64,000 bases of DNA. Origin: Rhodoferax sp. (GTDB taxonomy: Bacteria > Pseudomonadota > Gammaproteobacteria > Burkholderiales > Burkholderiaceae_C). Where the stretch lies: contig NZ_JAQTWL010000016.1 of NCBI RefSeq assembly GCF_028689295.1, positions 1-64,000 of the forward strand, given 5' to 3'. Positions 19,062-27,907 of the stretch are shown here, piece after piece (position 1 is the first letter of the stretch; every line of letters begins with the position of its first letter). The notes beneath the pieces are model-generated. The model did not search any database and was not told the DNA's origin. It worked only from the letters and a program-made list of their open reading frames with translations. A program made the position numbers and the translations under genes.

Positions 19062-19665
19062 CTTCACGAGGCTGAACGTGGCGCGCAGCGAGTTGATTCT
19101 GGGCGGCCAGAAGAGCGGCAAATCACGCCGCGCCGAAGCCCTGGCGCAAAGCTGGCTGGCGCGGTCTGACGCGCACCGCGCCGTGCTGATCGCCACCGCG
19201 CAAGCCGGCGATGACGAGATGCGCCTGCGCATCGCGCGCCACCAGGGCGACCGGGCGCAACGTCTGCCCGCCATGGTCACTCTGGAGGCGCCTTGGCAAC
19301 TGGCGCAGGCAATTCAGACTCACAGTGCTCCCGACACCCTGATCGTGGTGGATTGCCTCACGCTGTGGTTGACCAACTGGCTGATGCCGGTCGCGTTGAG
19401 CTCTGCCAGTCAACCCGCAGGAACCGACACACCGGAGCCAGCCTTTGAGGCGCAAAAAACCAGATTGTTTGCAGTGGTTCAATCATCGCCCGGCCCGCTG
19501 GTGATGGTTGGCAACGAAATTGGTCTGGGCGTGATTCCCCTGGGCCGCGAGGTGCGCGCCTTTGTCGATGCGCTGGGCCTGCTCAATCAAGGCGTGGCGC
19601 AAAACTGCCAGCGGGTAACGCTGATGACGGCGGGCTTGCCACTGACTTTGAAGGACTCGCTATGA
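19054..19665 (+). CDS. cobU: adenosylcobinamide kinase/guanylyltransferase
   Basis: CobU phosphorylates adenosylcobinamide and transfers GMP to it, giving the GDP-activated precursor used by CobS. The 203-residue protein begins with the P-loop GGQKSGKSRRAE near residue 16, then shows LIVVDCLTLWLTNWL and GNEIGLGVIPLGREVRAFVD, all characteristic. Length is slightly above the E. coli protein because of an N-terminal extension. The stop overlaps the btuF start as ATGA. Confidence 0.95.
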   Translation: MADFTRLNVARSELILGGQKSGKSRRAEALAQSWLARSDAHRAVLIATAQAGDDEMRLRIARHQGDRAQRLPAMVTLEAPWQLAQAIQTHSAPDTLIVVDCLTLWLTNWLMPVALSSASQPAGTDTPEPAFEAQKTRLFAVVQSSPGPLVMVGNEIGLGVIPLGREVRAFVDALGLLNQGVAQNCQRVTLMTAGLPLTLKDSL

Positions 19666-20513
19666 AACCGGCGTTGGTGTTGGTCTGGTTGGTATTGCTG
19701 CACACGGCCCATGCCTTTCAGGTCACCGACGACCGGGGTATGACAATCAGTTTTGAGACGACCCCCCAGCGCATCGTCAGCCTGCTGCCGTCCTTGACCG
19801 AGACCGTGTGCGCATTGGGCCAATGTGAGAAACTGGTGGCGGTGGACCGTTATTCCAATTACCCGGACCGCGTCACAAAACTGCCGCAAGTAGGCGGTGG
19901 ACTGGACCCCAACATCGAAGCCATCGTGGCGCTCAAGCCCGATGTGGTGCTGATGGCCACCTCATCAAGAGTCGGCGAGCGTTTGCAGGCGCTGGGCATC
20001 AAGGTGGTGGCGCTGGAGCCCAAAAACCATGCCGATGTCAAGAGCGTGCTGGCCACGCTGGGCGTGTTGCTGGGCACCAGCGCCGCGCCACAGGTCTGGC
20101 AGTCCATCGAGCTCAGCATGGCGTCTGCGGCGCAGTCGCTGCCTGTGCGTATCAAGTCCAACCGGGTTTATTTCGAGGTCAACCGTGCGCCGTATGCGGC
20201 CGGTGAGGCATCGTTCATCGGCGAGACCCTGACGCGCCTCGGCGTGCAGAATATCGTCCCTGCCAGTTTGGGGCCGTTTCCGCTGCTGAACCCGGAGTTC
20301 GTGGTGCGCGCCAACCCGGACGTGATCATGGTGGGTGACATCAATTTTGCCGGCATGGCGGGGCGCCCGGGTTGGGACAACGTTCGCGCCATTGCGCGCC
20401 AGCAGGTGTGCATCTTCACTCCGGCGCAGGCCGACGTGCTGGTACGGACCGGCCCGCGCATGGCCGAGGGTGCGCAGTTGATGGCGCAATGCCTGCGCAA
20501 GGTGCTGCCATGA
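19662..20513 (+). CDS. btuF: periplasmic vitamin B12-binding protein BtuF
   Basis: BtuF captures B12 in the periplasm and passes it to BtuCD. The 283-residue protein starts with a signal peptide (MKPALVLVWLVLLHTAHAF, cleavage after HA), then VTDDRGMTISF, RIVSLLPSLTETVCALG, the linker helix region and RPGWDNVRAIARQQVCIF. It overlaps cobU upstream and btuC downstream by ATGA, so the transporter parts are translated in sequence. Confidence 0.93.
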   Translation: MKPALVLVWLVLLHTAHAFQVTDDRGMTISFETTPQRIVSLLPSLTETVCALGQCEKLVAVDRYSNYPDRVTKLPQVGGGLDPNIEAIVALKPDVVLMATSSRVGERLQALGIKVVALEPKNHADVKSVLATLGVLLGTSAAPQVWQSIELSMASAAQSLPVRIKSNRVYFEVNRAPYAAGEASFIGETLTRLGVQNIVPASLGPFPLLNPEFVVRANPDVIMVGDINFAGMAGRPGWDNVRAIARQQVCIFTPAQADVLVRTGPRMAEGAQLMAQCLRKVLP

Positions 20514-21532
20514 CCGATGTGGGCCGGCAACTGCGCCTTGCCTCCAGACTGGAACTGGGTTTGCTGCTGGCCGGCCTGCTGTTGCTGCTGCTGGGCGCCA
20601 GTGTCGGCAGCACCGGCTTCGAGAGCGTGCTGCAGGCCTGGAGTGACCCGCTGGCGCTGCAAATCGTTTGGGACATCCGGCTGCCGCGCACGCTCGGTGC
20701 TTGGGCCGCCGGCGCCCTGCTGGGGTTGGCCGGCGCGCTGGCGCAGGGCCTGTTTCGCAATCCGCTGGCCGACCCCTATTTGCTGGGCAGCGCCTCGGGC
20801 GCCTCGCTGGGCGTGGCGCTGGCGCTCATTCTGTTTGGCGTCTCGCCATTTGCTTCTGAGTGGCTTGTGCGCCTGGGGCTGACCGGCGCGGCGTTTGCCG
20901 GCGCGGTCGGCGCGGTGCTGCTCACGCTGGTGCTGGCGCAGGGCGTGCAGCACACGCTGCGCCTGTTGCTGGCCGGTGTCATCGTCGGTGTGGTGCTGGG
21001 CGCCATGACGTCGCTGGTCATGCTGATGAGCCCGGAGGTGATGCAATCGATGCAGGCTTTCATGCTCGGCAGCACCGGTTTTGTCGGATGGAGCGCCTGG
21101 GTGCTGATGGTGCTGGTCTGGCTGGCCTGCATGGCGGTGGCCTGGCTGCTGAGCCCGGTGCTCGACGGTCTGTCGCTGGGCGAGGCCACCGCGGCCAGCC
21201 TGGGCCTGCCGCTGGCACAAATGCGCGCCTCCCTGGTCGCGGTGCTGGCGCTGGCCACGGGCGCGGCGGTGGCACAAACCGGCTTGATCGCCTTTGTCGG
21301 CCTGGCCGCGCCGCACCTGGTGCGCTCGGTCACCAAGACCACGCATCGGCGCCTGATATTTCTGTCAAGTCTGATGGGTGGCGTGCTGCTGATGGCCGCC
21401 GACGTGCTGGCCCGCGGTTTGCTGGCGCCGCAGGAATTGCCGGTGGGGGTGCTCACCGCGGTGCTGGGCGGCGGCTATCTGCTGTGGCTGATGCAGCGCA
21501 GCACGCGCTCGGTTTCGGGCACCGGGTTATGA
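20510..21532 (+). CDS. btuC: vitamin B12 ABC transporter permease BtuC
   Basis: This 340-residue FecCD-family permease forms the membrane channel for B12. About ten hydrophobic segments are visible, along with the family signatures RLPRTLGAWAAGALLGLAGA, NPLADPYLLG, LLGSTGF-like MLGSTGFVGW, and FVGLAAPHLVR near the C-terminus, which is the contact to the ATPase. The ATG at 20510 overlaps the btuF stop; its stop overlaps the btuD start. Confidence 0.94.
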   Translation: MTDVGRQLRLASRLELGLLLAGLLLLLLGASVGSTGFESVLQAWSDPLALQIVWDIRLPRTLGAWAAGALLGLAGALAQGLFRNPLADPYLLGSASGASLGVALALILFGVSPFASEWLVRLGLTGAAFAGAVGAVLLTLVLAQGVQHTLRLLLAGVIVGVVLGAMTSLVMLMSPEVMQSMQAFMLGSTGFVGWSAWVLMVLVWLACMAVAWLLSPVLDGLSLGEATAASLGLPLAQMRASLVAVLALATGAAVAQTGLIAFVGLAAPHLVRSVTKTTHRRLIFLSSLMGGVLLMAADVLARGLLAPQELPVGVLTAVLGGGYLLWLMQRSTRSVSGTGL

Positions 21533-22305
21533 AAAACGCAATGGCTTATCAAGCGCTGCAGGCCGGCGGCATCAACGCCAGCCTGGGCCATGTCCCGATC
21601 CTGAAGGACATCGATCTGGCGCTGCCAGCCGGGCGCTGGTGCAGCATCGTCGGCCCCAACGGGGCCGGCAAATCGACGCTGCTCAAGGTGCTGGCCCAAC
21701 TGTTGCCACACACCGGCAGCGTCACCTTGCTGGGCCAGCCGCTTGCCACCCTGCCTGCCAGGGTGCGGGCGCAACAACTGGCCTGGCTGGGGCAGAACGA
21801 GGTCACCGGTGACGACCTGACCGTGTGGGACGTCGCCATGCTGGGCCGCCTGCCGCACCAGGCTTGGCTGGCTGCGCCCAGCGCTGCCGACCATGCCGCG
21901 GTCGAGCAAGCCTTGCGCGCCACCCAGGCCTGGGACTGGCGCGGACGTACGCTGGGCCAGCTCTCGGGCGGCGAACGCCAGCGCGTGCTGCTGGCGCGCG
22001 CGCTGGCGGTGCAGGCACAGGTGCTGCTGATGGACGAACCGCTGGCCAACCTCGATCCGCCGCACCAGGCCGACTGGCTGCACATGGTGCGCGACCTGAT
22101 TGCCCAGGGCAAGACCGTGGTCAGCGTGCTGCATGAAATCTCGATGGCGCTGCATGCCGACGACATGCTCATCATGGCGGCCGGCCGCATCACGCACCAG
22201 GGTGCCTGCAGCGATGCCGCCACGCACCGGGCTCTGGAGACGGTGTTCGAAGGCCGCATTGCCATTCATGCGCTGGCCGGGCAGTGGCTGGCGTTGCCAA
22301 AATAA
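21529..22305 (+). CDS. btuD: vitamin B12 ABC transporter ATP-binding protein BtuD
   Basis: BtuD is the cytoplasmic ATPase of the B12 importer. The 258-residue protein has Walker A GPNGAGKST, the Q-loop WLGQNEV, the ABC signature LSGGERQRV, Walker B VLLMDEPLANLD and the switch histidine in VLHEI. The ATG at 21529 overlaps the btuC stop. The stop codon lies within a small inverted repeat that separates it from cobT. Confidence 0.95.
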   Translation: MKNAMAYQALQAGGINASLGHVPILKDIDLALPAGRWCSIVGPNGAGKSTLLKVLAQLLPHTGSVTLLGQPLATLPARVRAQQLAWLGQNEVTGDDLTVWDVAMLGRLPHQAWLAAPSAADHAAVEQALRATQAWDWRGRTLGQLSGGERQRVLLARALAVQAQVLLMDEPLANLDPPHQADWLHMVRDLIAQGKTVVSVLHEISMALHADDMLIMAAGRITHQGACSDAATHRALETVFEGRIAIHALAGQWLALPK

Positions 22306-22329
22306 TTGGAATCTGACCCCCATTATTTT
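22299..22329. repeat. short inverted repeat between btuD and cobT
   Basis: The arms ccaaaataattgg-like at 22299-22309 and ccattatttt at 22320-22329 pair around aatctgaccc. The motif attggaatctgacccc resembles REP sequences found near RAYT transposases in other proteobacteria; that comparison is from memory. The btuD stop codon lies in the left arm. Confidence 0.4.
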
Positions 22330-22342
22330 CCCAAGGAAAAAC

Positions 22343-23434
22343 ATGACTTTTACTTTTCCCGAACTCGCAGATATTCGCTCGATCACTTTCACTCAAGCGC
22401 TGCAGCACAAAATTGATACCAAGACCAAGCCGTTGGGCTCCTTGGGACGGCTTGAGTCGCTGGCGCTGCAGCTCGGAGAAATATTGGGCGCCGACAGCCC
22501 GGTGCTCACAGCGCCGCAGCTGGTAGTGTTCGCCGGTGACCACGGCCTGGTGCGCCGCGGCGTCTCGGCTTACCCGAGCGACGTGAGCTGGCAGATGGTG
22601 GAAAACTTTCTGGCTGGTGGCGCAGCCGTGAGCGTGTTTTCAGGCGCCAACCAGATCGCGCTCACGGTGGTGGACTGCGGTGTCAAGCACGACTTTCTGG
22701 CGGGTTTGCCGGCCGGTGCCGCGCGCCCGGGCCTGCGGGTGTGCAAGGTGGCAGGGGCAGAACGCGGCACGGCCGACTCCAGCGAACAAGCCGCCATGAC
22801 CGCGCTGCAATGCCGGCAAGCCATACAACACGGCATCGAATTGGTCAAAACCCTGCCCGGCAACGCGCTGTTGCTCGGTGAGATGGGCATTGGCAATACC
22901 TCGGCAGCGTCGCTGCTGCTGGCGCGTTTGGCAGGTCTTGATATTGAACTGTGCACCGGCGCCGGTACCGGCCTGGACGCCGCCGCCGTGCAGCGCAAAA
23001 CTGCCATTTTGCGCGAGGTGCTGGCGCGCCACCCGCAGGCCACCGCGCCGCTGGACGCGCTGGCCGCCTTTGGCGGTTTCGAGATTGCCACCATGGTGGG
23101 TGCCGTGCTGCAAGCCGCGCACGAGCGCCGCGTGATCGTGGTGGACGGATTTATTGCCAGCAGCGCGGTGCTGGTGGCGCACGCCTTGCAGCCGCTGGTG
23201 CTGCAACGCTGCGTGTTTGCGCATCGCTCCGGTGAACGCGGTCACGAGTTCATGCTGCAACATCTGGGCGTGCAGGCGCTGCTGGACCTGGGGCTGCGCC
23301 TGGGTGAGGGTTCGGGGGCCGCGCTGGCCTGGCCGCTGCTGCAGGCCGCCTGCGCCATGCTGCGCGAGATGGCCAGTTTCGAGTCAGCCGGGGTGTCGGA
23401 AAAAACTGGAGCAGAGCCCGTGACAGTAGTTTGA
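22343..23434 (+). CDS. cobT: nicotinate-nucleotide--dimethylbenzimidazole phosphoribosyltransferase
   Basis: CobT activates the lower ligand by making alpha-ribazole phosphate. The 363-residue protein has KTKPLGSLGRLE near residue 28, FAGDHGLVRRGVSAYP, the catalytic region LLGEMGIGNTSAA, and CTGAGTGLD, close in length to the Salmonella enzyme. The ATG at 22343 follows aaggaaaaac, a good binding site. It supplies the second substrate for cobS, which lies beyond an antisense gene. Confidence 0.95.
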   Translation: MTFTFPELADIRSITFTQALQHKIDTKTKPLGSLGRLESLALQLGEILGADSPVLTAPQLVVFAGDHGLVRRGVSAYPSDVSWQMVENFLAGGAAVSVFSGANQIALTVVDCGVKHDFLAGLPAGAARPGLRVCKVAGAERGTADSSEQAAMTALQCRQAIQHGIELVKTLPGNALLLGEMGIGNTSAASLLLARLAGLDIELCTGAGTGLDAAAVQRKTAILREVLARHPQATAPLDALAAFGGFEIATMVGAVLQAAHERRVIVVDGFIASSAVLVAHALQPLVLQRCVFAHRSGERGHEFMLQHLGVQALLDLGLRLGEGSGAALAWPLLQAACAMLREMASFESAGVSEKTGAEPVTVV

Positions 23435-23463
23435 GTTGTCGCTTGGCAGCTTGCGCGCCATGC

Positions 23464-24222
23464 TCATGGCTGTTGAATTTCCAGCATAACCTCGTTGCGC
23501 CGGAACATCGGCAGCGTCCAGGGCGGGTTGTAGCGTGCCAGTTGCGGGCTACCAAGGGTTTTGATTTTTTTGTCTGCCAGCCAGGCCACCAGTTCGTCAG
23601 TTTTACGCTGAACGCGGGCTTCTGTGTTGAACCCGGAGTAGCGCAGCACCGCCCAGGTTTTGGCTGGCACCTCGCGCAGGCTCACCGCCGGATTGTTAGG
23701 CTTGGGCAGGCCGGCCAGCGTGTACTGGCTGGGCATCACAAAATGCATGCGCCAACGGCTTGCACCTTGCAGGGCGGGCAGGCCGGTGCTGCCGGCAGTC
23801 TGGCTGACCAGCGGTTCCATGGCCACCGGCGCCGTCATGGCGATTTTTTGTGACGCAGGGGCCACCGGCTCCATCGTCACCGGCGCGGTCATGGCAATCT
23901 TTTCGGACGCGGCGTCCGGGCTTGGCACCACCGACTGGTTGTTGCCAAAAATATAGTCGGCAATCGCCCTGAAGCCCTTGCCGGAGGCCGCTTCCATGTC
24001 GCCTTCCACCGTGGTTTCGGCCACCACGAACGCCGGGTAGCGGCGCAGCTCGATGTTTCCTTGTTGGGACAAGAGTTCAAATTGGGGTTCTTCTGTGGCC
24101 ATGACGGCACCTCCAGGCAGCACCAGTGCCGCCAACAATGTCAATCGGAGGCTGGTGGACAATCCCAGCCTGTATCGCGCCAGAGTGCGCCACCCTGTCC
24201 TGGTTGATTTCAATGCCTTCAT
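23464..24222 (-). CDS. SOUL-family haem-binding protein with signal peptide
   Basis: The 252-residue protein has a long signal peptide (hydrophobic core LRLTLLAALVLPGGAVMA) and a SOUL/HBP domain: EPQFELLSQQGNIELRRYP, FRAIADYIFG, KIAMTAPV, RMHFVMPSQYTL, and the C-terminal WTLPMFRRNEVMLEI. The KIAMTAPV-MEP motif occurs twice within 25 residues. Homologues bind haem or tetrapyrroles, so a periplasmic role near corrinoid uptake is conceivable but not shown. It lies antisense between cobT and cobS, and its start overlaps the cobS start by ten bases. Confidence 0.88.
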   Translation of the reverse strand: MKALKSTRTGWRTLARYRLGLSTSLRLTLLAALVLPGGAVMATEEPQFELLSQQGNIELRRYPAFVVAETTVEGDMEAASGKGFRAIADYIFGNNQSVVPSPDAASEKIAMTAPVTMEPVAPASQKIAMTAPVAMEPLVSQTAGSTGLPALQGASRWRMHFVMPSQYTLAGLPKPNNPAVSLREVPAKTWAVLRYSGFNTEARVQRKTDELVAWLADKKIKTLGSPQLARYNPPWTLPMFRRNEVMLEIQQP

Positions 24223-25067
24223 TTTTGCTTCAATTCTTTCGCCACTATTTGTTGAGTCTGCAGTTTTTCACCCGCATACCGGTCACCGGACGCTTGGCGG
24301 AGTGGGTGGGTTACAGCCCCACCATGTTACGTGCCAGCGCCGGTCATTTCCCGGGTGTGGGCATTCTGCTGGGCGCTGTGCTGGCGCTGTTCACGGCCGG
24401 GCTGTTGGCATGGCTGCCGCCCACCGGTTCGGCGCCGCTGGTGGCGGCCGCACTCGGTACGGCGCTGGGAGTGTTACTGACTGGCGCGTTTCACGAGGAC
24501 GGGCTGGCCGACGTGGCCGATGGTCTGGGCGGCAGTGCCGACCGCGACCGGGCTTTGCTCATCATGAAAGACTCGCGCGTCGGCGCTTTTGGCGCCATTG
24601 CCGTGATGCTGGTGCTGCTGTGCAAGGTGACGCTGCTGGCGCTTTTGGGCGACATCAGCGCGCCACTGCTGGTGGCGGCGCTGTTTGTGGCGCACGTGGT
24701 CTCGCGCACCTGGCCACTGCTTACCATCCGCTTGCTGGCGCATGTGGGCGATGCGGCGGGGTCCAGGTCAAAACCGCTGGCCGATCAAATCAGCGGGTTA
24801 GCCCTGCGCACGGGCTTGATCTGGTGCCTGTTGGCGCTGATCCTGACGGTTTCTGTGCAGGCGGCCACTGATTTTGTCGCCATCGACATGACCGATGAAG
24901 GCTTGCTGCTTGCCTTGTTGAACGCCTTAATGGCTTCTTTGGTGGCTTGGGCCGTGATGGCGCGCTGGTTCTGGCGGCGCCTGGGTGGCTTCACCGGCGA
25001 CTGCCTGGGGGCCACTCAACAGGTCTGCGAAGTCGCCTTTTACTTGGGGCTGGGGTTGAGCCTGTGA
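24213..25067 (+). CDS. cobS: adenosylcobinamide-GDP ribazoletransferase
   Basis: CobS joins adenosylcobinamide-GDP and alpha-ribazole to finish cobalamin at the inner membrane. The 284-residue protein shows LSLQFFTRIPV, the catalytic acidic motif GAFHEDGLADVADGLGG, KDSRVGAFG, and several membrane helices, ending GDCLGATQQVCEVAFYLGL. The ATG at 24213 matches homologous N-termini. It overlaps the divergent SOUL gene at the start and the cobC GTG at the stop. Confidence 0.94.
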   Translation: MPSFLLQFFRHYLLSLQFFTRIPVTGRLAEWVGYSPTMLRASAGHFPGVGILLGAVLALFTAGLLAWLPPTGSAPLVAAALGTALGVLLTGAFHEDGLADVADGLGGSADRDRALLIMKDSRVGAFGAIAVMLVLLCKVTLLALLGDISAPLLVAALFVAHVVSRTWPLLTIRLLAHVGDAAGSRSKPLADQISGLALRTGLIWCLLALILTVSVQAATDFVAIDMTDEGLLLALLNALMASLVAWAVMARWFWRRLGGFTGDCLGATQQVCEVAFYLGLGLSL

Positions 25068-25642
25068 TCTGGCTGATGCGCCATGCGCAGCCCCTGATTG
25101 CACCCGGTATTTGCTACGGCGCGCTGGATGTGCCCGCCGATGCAGCTGCCACGCAGCAGGCGGCGCAAGGCCTGGCGGACCGTCTGCCGACCGGGGCGAG
25201 TGTTCTGGTGTCGCCGCTACAGCGCTGCCAGCAACTGGCTCAAGCCCTGGAAGTTTTGCGACCCGATGTGCGCTTTGGCACCGACCAGCGGCTGAGTGAG
25301 ATGAACTTTGGCAGTTGGGAGGGCCAGCGCTGGGACGCTTTGCCTCCCGACGCTTTTGATGCCTGGATCAGTGACTTCTGGCGCCACCCCGTCGGTGGCG
25401 GCGAGTGTGTGGCCGACTTCATGGGCCGCGTCGCAGCGGTGTGGGATGCAGCTACGGCCGCCTGCCTGGTCGATGTGCCGCTGGTCTGGATCACCCATGC
25501 CGGTGTGATTCGGGCAGCCCGTTCGATCGCGTCTGGCCAGCGCGAGGTGCATGCGGCGGCCGATTGGCCAGCGGCTGCGCCCGGTTACGGGCAGTGCTGG
25601 CGTTACCAGGCGCCTTGCAACTGGCAGGAAGATGCCTGTTGA
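25064..25642 (+). CDS. cobC: alpha-ribazole phosphatase, histidine phosphatase family
   Basis: CobC removes phosphate from alpha-ribazole phosphate or cobalamin phosphate. The 192-residue protein has a phosphoglycerate mutase-type fold with the catalytic RHAQP at the N-terminus, SPLQRCQQLA, EMNFGSWEGQRW and the second histidine in WITHAGVIRA. The GTG start at 25064 overlaps the cobS stop and is followed by IWLMRHA as in homologues. It closes the cobalamin cluster. Confidence 0.9.
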   Translation: MIWLMRHAQPLIAPGICYGALDVPADAAATQQAAQGLADRLPTGASVLVSPLQRCQQLAQALEVLRPDVRFGTDQRLSEMNFGSWEGQRWDALPPDAFDAWISDFWRHPVGGGECVADFMGRVAAVWDAATAACLVDVPLVWITHAGVIRAARSIASGQREVHAAADWPAAAPGYGQCWRYQAPCNWQEDAC

Positions 25643-25656
25643 CTTTTGCGTAATCC

Positions 25657-25759
25657 GCAGCGCGCATTGGGTATCTGACTGCGCTCATGTCCCCCGGCTC
25701 GGGCTTGCGCCCGAACCTCCTCCTTTACTTCGCTCCTTCAGACACCCAACGCACGCTGC
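25657..25759. repeat. nested inverted repeats in a gene-free convergent region
   Basis: A 22-base arm at 25657-25678 pairs with 25738-25759 (19 of 22 matches). The spacer contains a smaller hairpin, ggctcgggc/gcccgaacc, near 25697-25718. The stretch 25643-25965 between cobC and nth has no convincing gene. It could be a folded RNA or a dispersed repeat element. Confidence 0.6.
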
Positions 25760-25822
25760 TCGGGTTATCTGCGCGTCATCCGGGTTAGCCGGTATTCATG
25801 CTTCGAACACCAGAGTGGTCCA

Positions 25823-25900
25823 GGCCATGCGGGCCAAGGCGGGTGACCGATGTCGCAAAGCGAAGCGCGTCTGAGGCCGCCTGCCTTGGCCCGCATGGCC
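25823..25900. repeat. perfect 18-bp inverted repeat upstream of the nth 3' end
   Basis: The arms ggccatgcgggccaaggc (25823-25840) and gccttggcccgcatggcc (25883-25900) are perfectly complementary with a 42-base loop. No U-tract follows on either side, so it is not a standard terminator. It lies between the converging cobC and nth genes. Confidence 0.75.
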
Positions 25901-25965
25901 CATCCCAAGCGCCAAGCGGCCACTCATTCCAATCGCCAATCATCAAGCCATCAATGAATGCGCCA

Positions 25966-26616
25966 TCAACTCCGGCTTTTTGGCTGCGGTGTTTTGTCCT
26001 TGAAATCGCAATACGGCGCCACCGCGCATTGCCAGCATTGCGGCGTTCGCGCCTGGCAGACGTAGCGGCCCAGCAAGATCAGCCAGTGGTGGGCGTGCAT
26101 CCGGTAGGGCTCGGGAATGCGCTTGAGCAGTTTCATTTCGACCTCAAGCGGCGTCTTGCCAGGCGCCAGCCCGGTGCGGTTGCTGACCCGAAAGATGTGC
26201 GTGTCCACCGCCATGGTCGGCTCGCCAAAGGCCACGTTGAGCACCACATTGGCCGTTTTGCGGCCCACGCCGGGCAGCGTTTCCAGCGCCTCGCGCGTGC
26301 GCGGCACTTCGCCGTTGTATCGATCCACCAGGATCTGGCAGGTTTGCAGCAGGTGTTTGGCTTTGCTGTGGTACAGGCCGATGGTCTTGATGTAACGCTC
26401 CAGACCTTCCAGGCCCAGTGCCAGCATTTTTTGTGGCGTGTTGGCCACCAGGAACAGGCTTTGCGTGGCCTTGTTGACGCTCACATCGGTGGCCTGGGCC
26501 GACAGCAGCACGGCGGTCAGAAGTTCAAACACGCTGCTGTATTTCAGCTCGGTTTGTGGCGCCGGGTTGGCTGCGGCCAGGGTGGCAAAAAAATGGTCGA
26601 TGGTGTGGGTGTTCAT
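25966..26616 (-). CDS. nth: endonuclease III
   Basis: Endonuclease III is a DNA glycosylase and AP lyase that removes oxidised pyrimidines. The 216-residue protein has the helix-hairpin-helix LPGVGRKTANVVLN with the catalytic lysine in HSKAKHL, the catalytic aspartate in VDTHIFR, and the iron-sulfur ligands C-x6-C-x2-C-x5-C in the segment from CQARTPQC to PYC. The ATG at 26616 gives the usual length; the frame continues upstream without family similarity. Confidence 0.95.
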   Translation of the reverse strand: MNTHTIDHFFATLAAANPAPQTELKYSSVFELLTAVLLSAQATDVSVNKATQSLFLVANTPQKMLALGLEGLERYIKTIGLYHSKAKHLLQTCQILVDRYNGEVPRTREALETLPGVGRKTANVVLNVAFGEPTMAVDTHIFRVSNRTGLAPGKTPLEVEMKLLKRIPEPYRMHAHHWLILLGRYVCQARTPQCWQCAVAPYCDFKDKTPQPKSRS

Positions 26617-26679
26617 GGCTTCATTCGCGTGGGTTGAATCTCGGTGACAATTTGACCTCCATTCATCCGAGCTTATCCC

Positions 26680-27867
26680 ATGCAATTCGCCACCCGACTC
26701 GACGCCATCGAAACCTCCGCCATCCGCGAGCTGTTCAAGCTGTTGGGCAAGCCCGGCATCATCAGCTTTGCCGGCGGTTTTCCCGACCCCGCGTTGTTCG
26801 ACGCGGAAGGCATTGCCAGGTCCAGCGCGGCGGTGCTGGCCTGCAACCCGGGCCCGGTGCTGCAATACGGCGCCACGGAGGGCTATCAGCCACTGCGCGA
26901 AGGCATCAGCAGCTTCATGGCCGGCAAGGGTAGCACGGTGGCCCCAGATGGATTGATCGTCACCACCGGCAGCCAGCAGGCGCTCGACCTGATCGGCAAG
27001 ACCATGATCTCGCCCGGCGACACCGTGATTGTGGAAGCGCCCACTTTCCTCGCCACCATCCAGTGTTTCCGGCTCTATGGCGCACACATCATCGGCGCGC
27101 CGATCGATGCCGACGGCGTCGATGTGGACAAGCTCGAAGCCCTGATCGAGGAGCACAAGCCCAAACTGGTCTATCTGATCCCCACCTTCGGCAACCCGAG
27201 TGGCGCCACCCTGAGCCTGGCACGGCGCAAGCGAATTCTGGAAATTGCCGCACGCACCCAGACGCTGATCGTGGAAGACGATCCCTATGGCGAGCTGTAC
27301 TTCGATGCACCGCCGCCACCGAGCCTGCTGGCGCTAAGCGACGACGTTCCCGGCAGCCGCGACTGGCTGGCGCACTGTGGCAGTTTCAGCAAAATCCTGA
27401 GCCCCGGCCTGCGCGTTGGCTGGCTGATTGCGCCGCCCGAACTGCTGGCCAAGGCCACCATGTGCAAGCAATTCAGCGACGCCCACACCAGCAACTTGAC
27501 GCAGGCCATTTGCGCCCACTACCTCACCTTGAACCGCTTGGGCGGTGCGCTGGCCGTGGTGCGCAAAACCTACGCCGAGCGCGCGCGCGTGATGGCTGAG
27601 TCGCTGCGCCGGGAATTGGGTGATGCCATCGCCTTCAACCAGCCGCAAGGCGGCATGTTTTTCTGGGCCAGGCTCACCGGCGCCCATGGCAAGCCGGCCA
27701 ACGCCGCCGAATTTGCCAAGCGCGCCATCGACAAGCTGGTGGCCTTTGTGCCCGGCGCGCCGTTCTACGCGCACGACCCCGACCTGGCCACGCTGCGCCT
27801 GAGTTTTGCCACTGCCGATGTGGCCAAGATCGAAGAAGGTATTGCGCGGCTGGGGCGAGCGCTCTGA
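26680..27867 (+). CDS. PLP-dependent class I/II aminotransferase
   Basis: This 395-residue fold-type I aminotransferase resembles the 2-aminoadipate/LysN and MocR-associated group. It has ISFAGGFPDPALF near residue 30, LQYGATEGYQPLRE, TTGSQQALDLIGK, NPSGAT, VEDDPYGELYF, and the PLP lysine in SFSKILSPGLRVGW (about residue 238). The substrate cannot be assigned; aromatic or branched amino acids or 2-aminoadipate are possible. It is divergent from nth, with 63 bases between. Confidence 0.88.
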   Translation: MQFATRLDAIETSAIRELFKLLGKPGIISFAGGFPDPALFDAEGIARSSAAVLACNPGPVLQYGATEGYQPLREGISSFMAGKGSTVAPDGLIVTTGSQQALDLIGKTMISPGDTVIVEAPTFLATIQCFRLYGAHIIGAPIDADGVDVDKLEALIEEHKPKLVYLIPTFGNPSGATLSLARRKRILEIAARTQTLIVEDDPYGELYFDAPPPPSLLALSDDVPGSRDWLAHCGSFSKILSPGLRVGWLIAPPELLAKATMCKQFSDAHTSNLTQAICAHYLTLNRLGGALAVVRKTYAERARVMAESLRRELGDAIAFNQPQGGMFFWARLTGAHGKPANAAEFAKRAIDKLVAFVPGAPFYAHDPDLATLRLSFATADVAKIEEGIARLGRAL

Positions 27868-27907
27868 GAGCTTGATTTGATTTCTGAAATCCTGCCGGGG
27901 GAAAAAC

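Noticed and set aside
25823..25900. Rho-independent terminator for cobC
   Set aside because: The stem is perfect but the loop is 42 bases and no U-tract follows on either strand.
25798..26637. A 279-codon plus-strand frame opposite nth
   Set aside because: It is antisense to nth and its first part is encoded by the inverted repeats.
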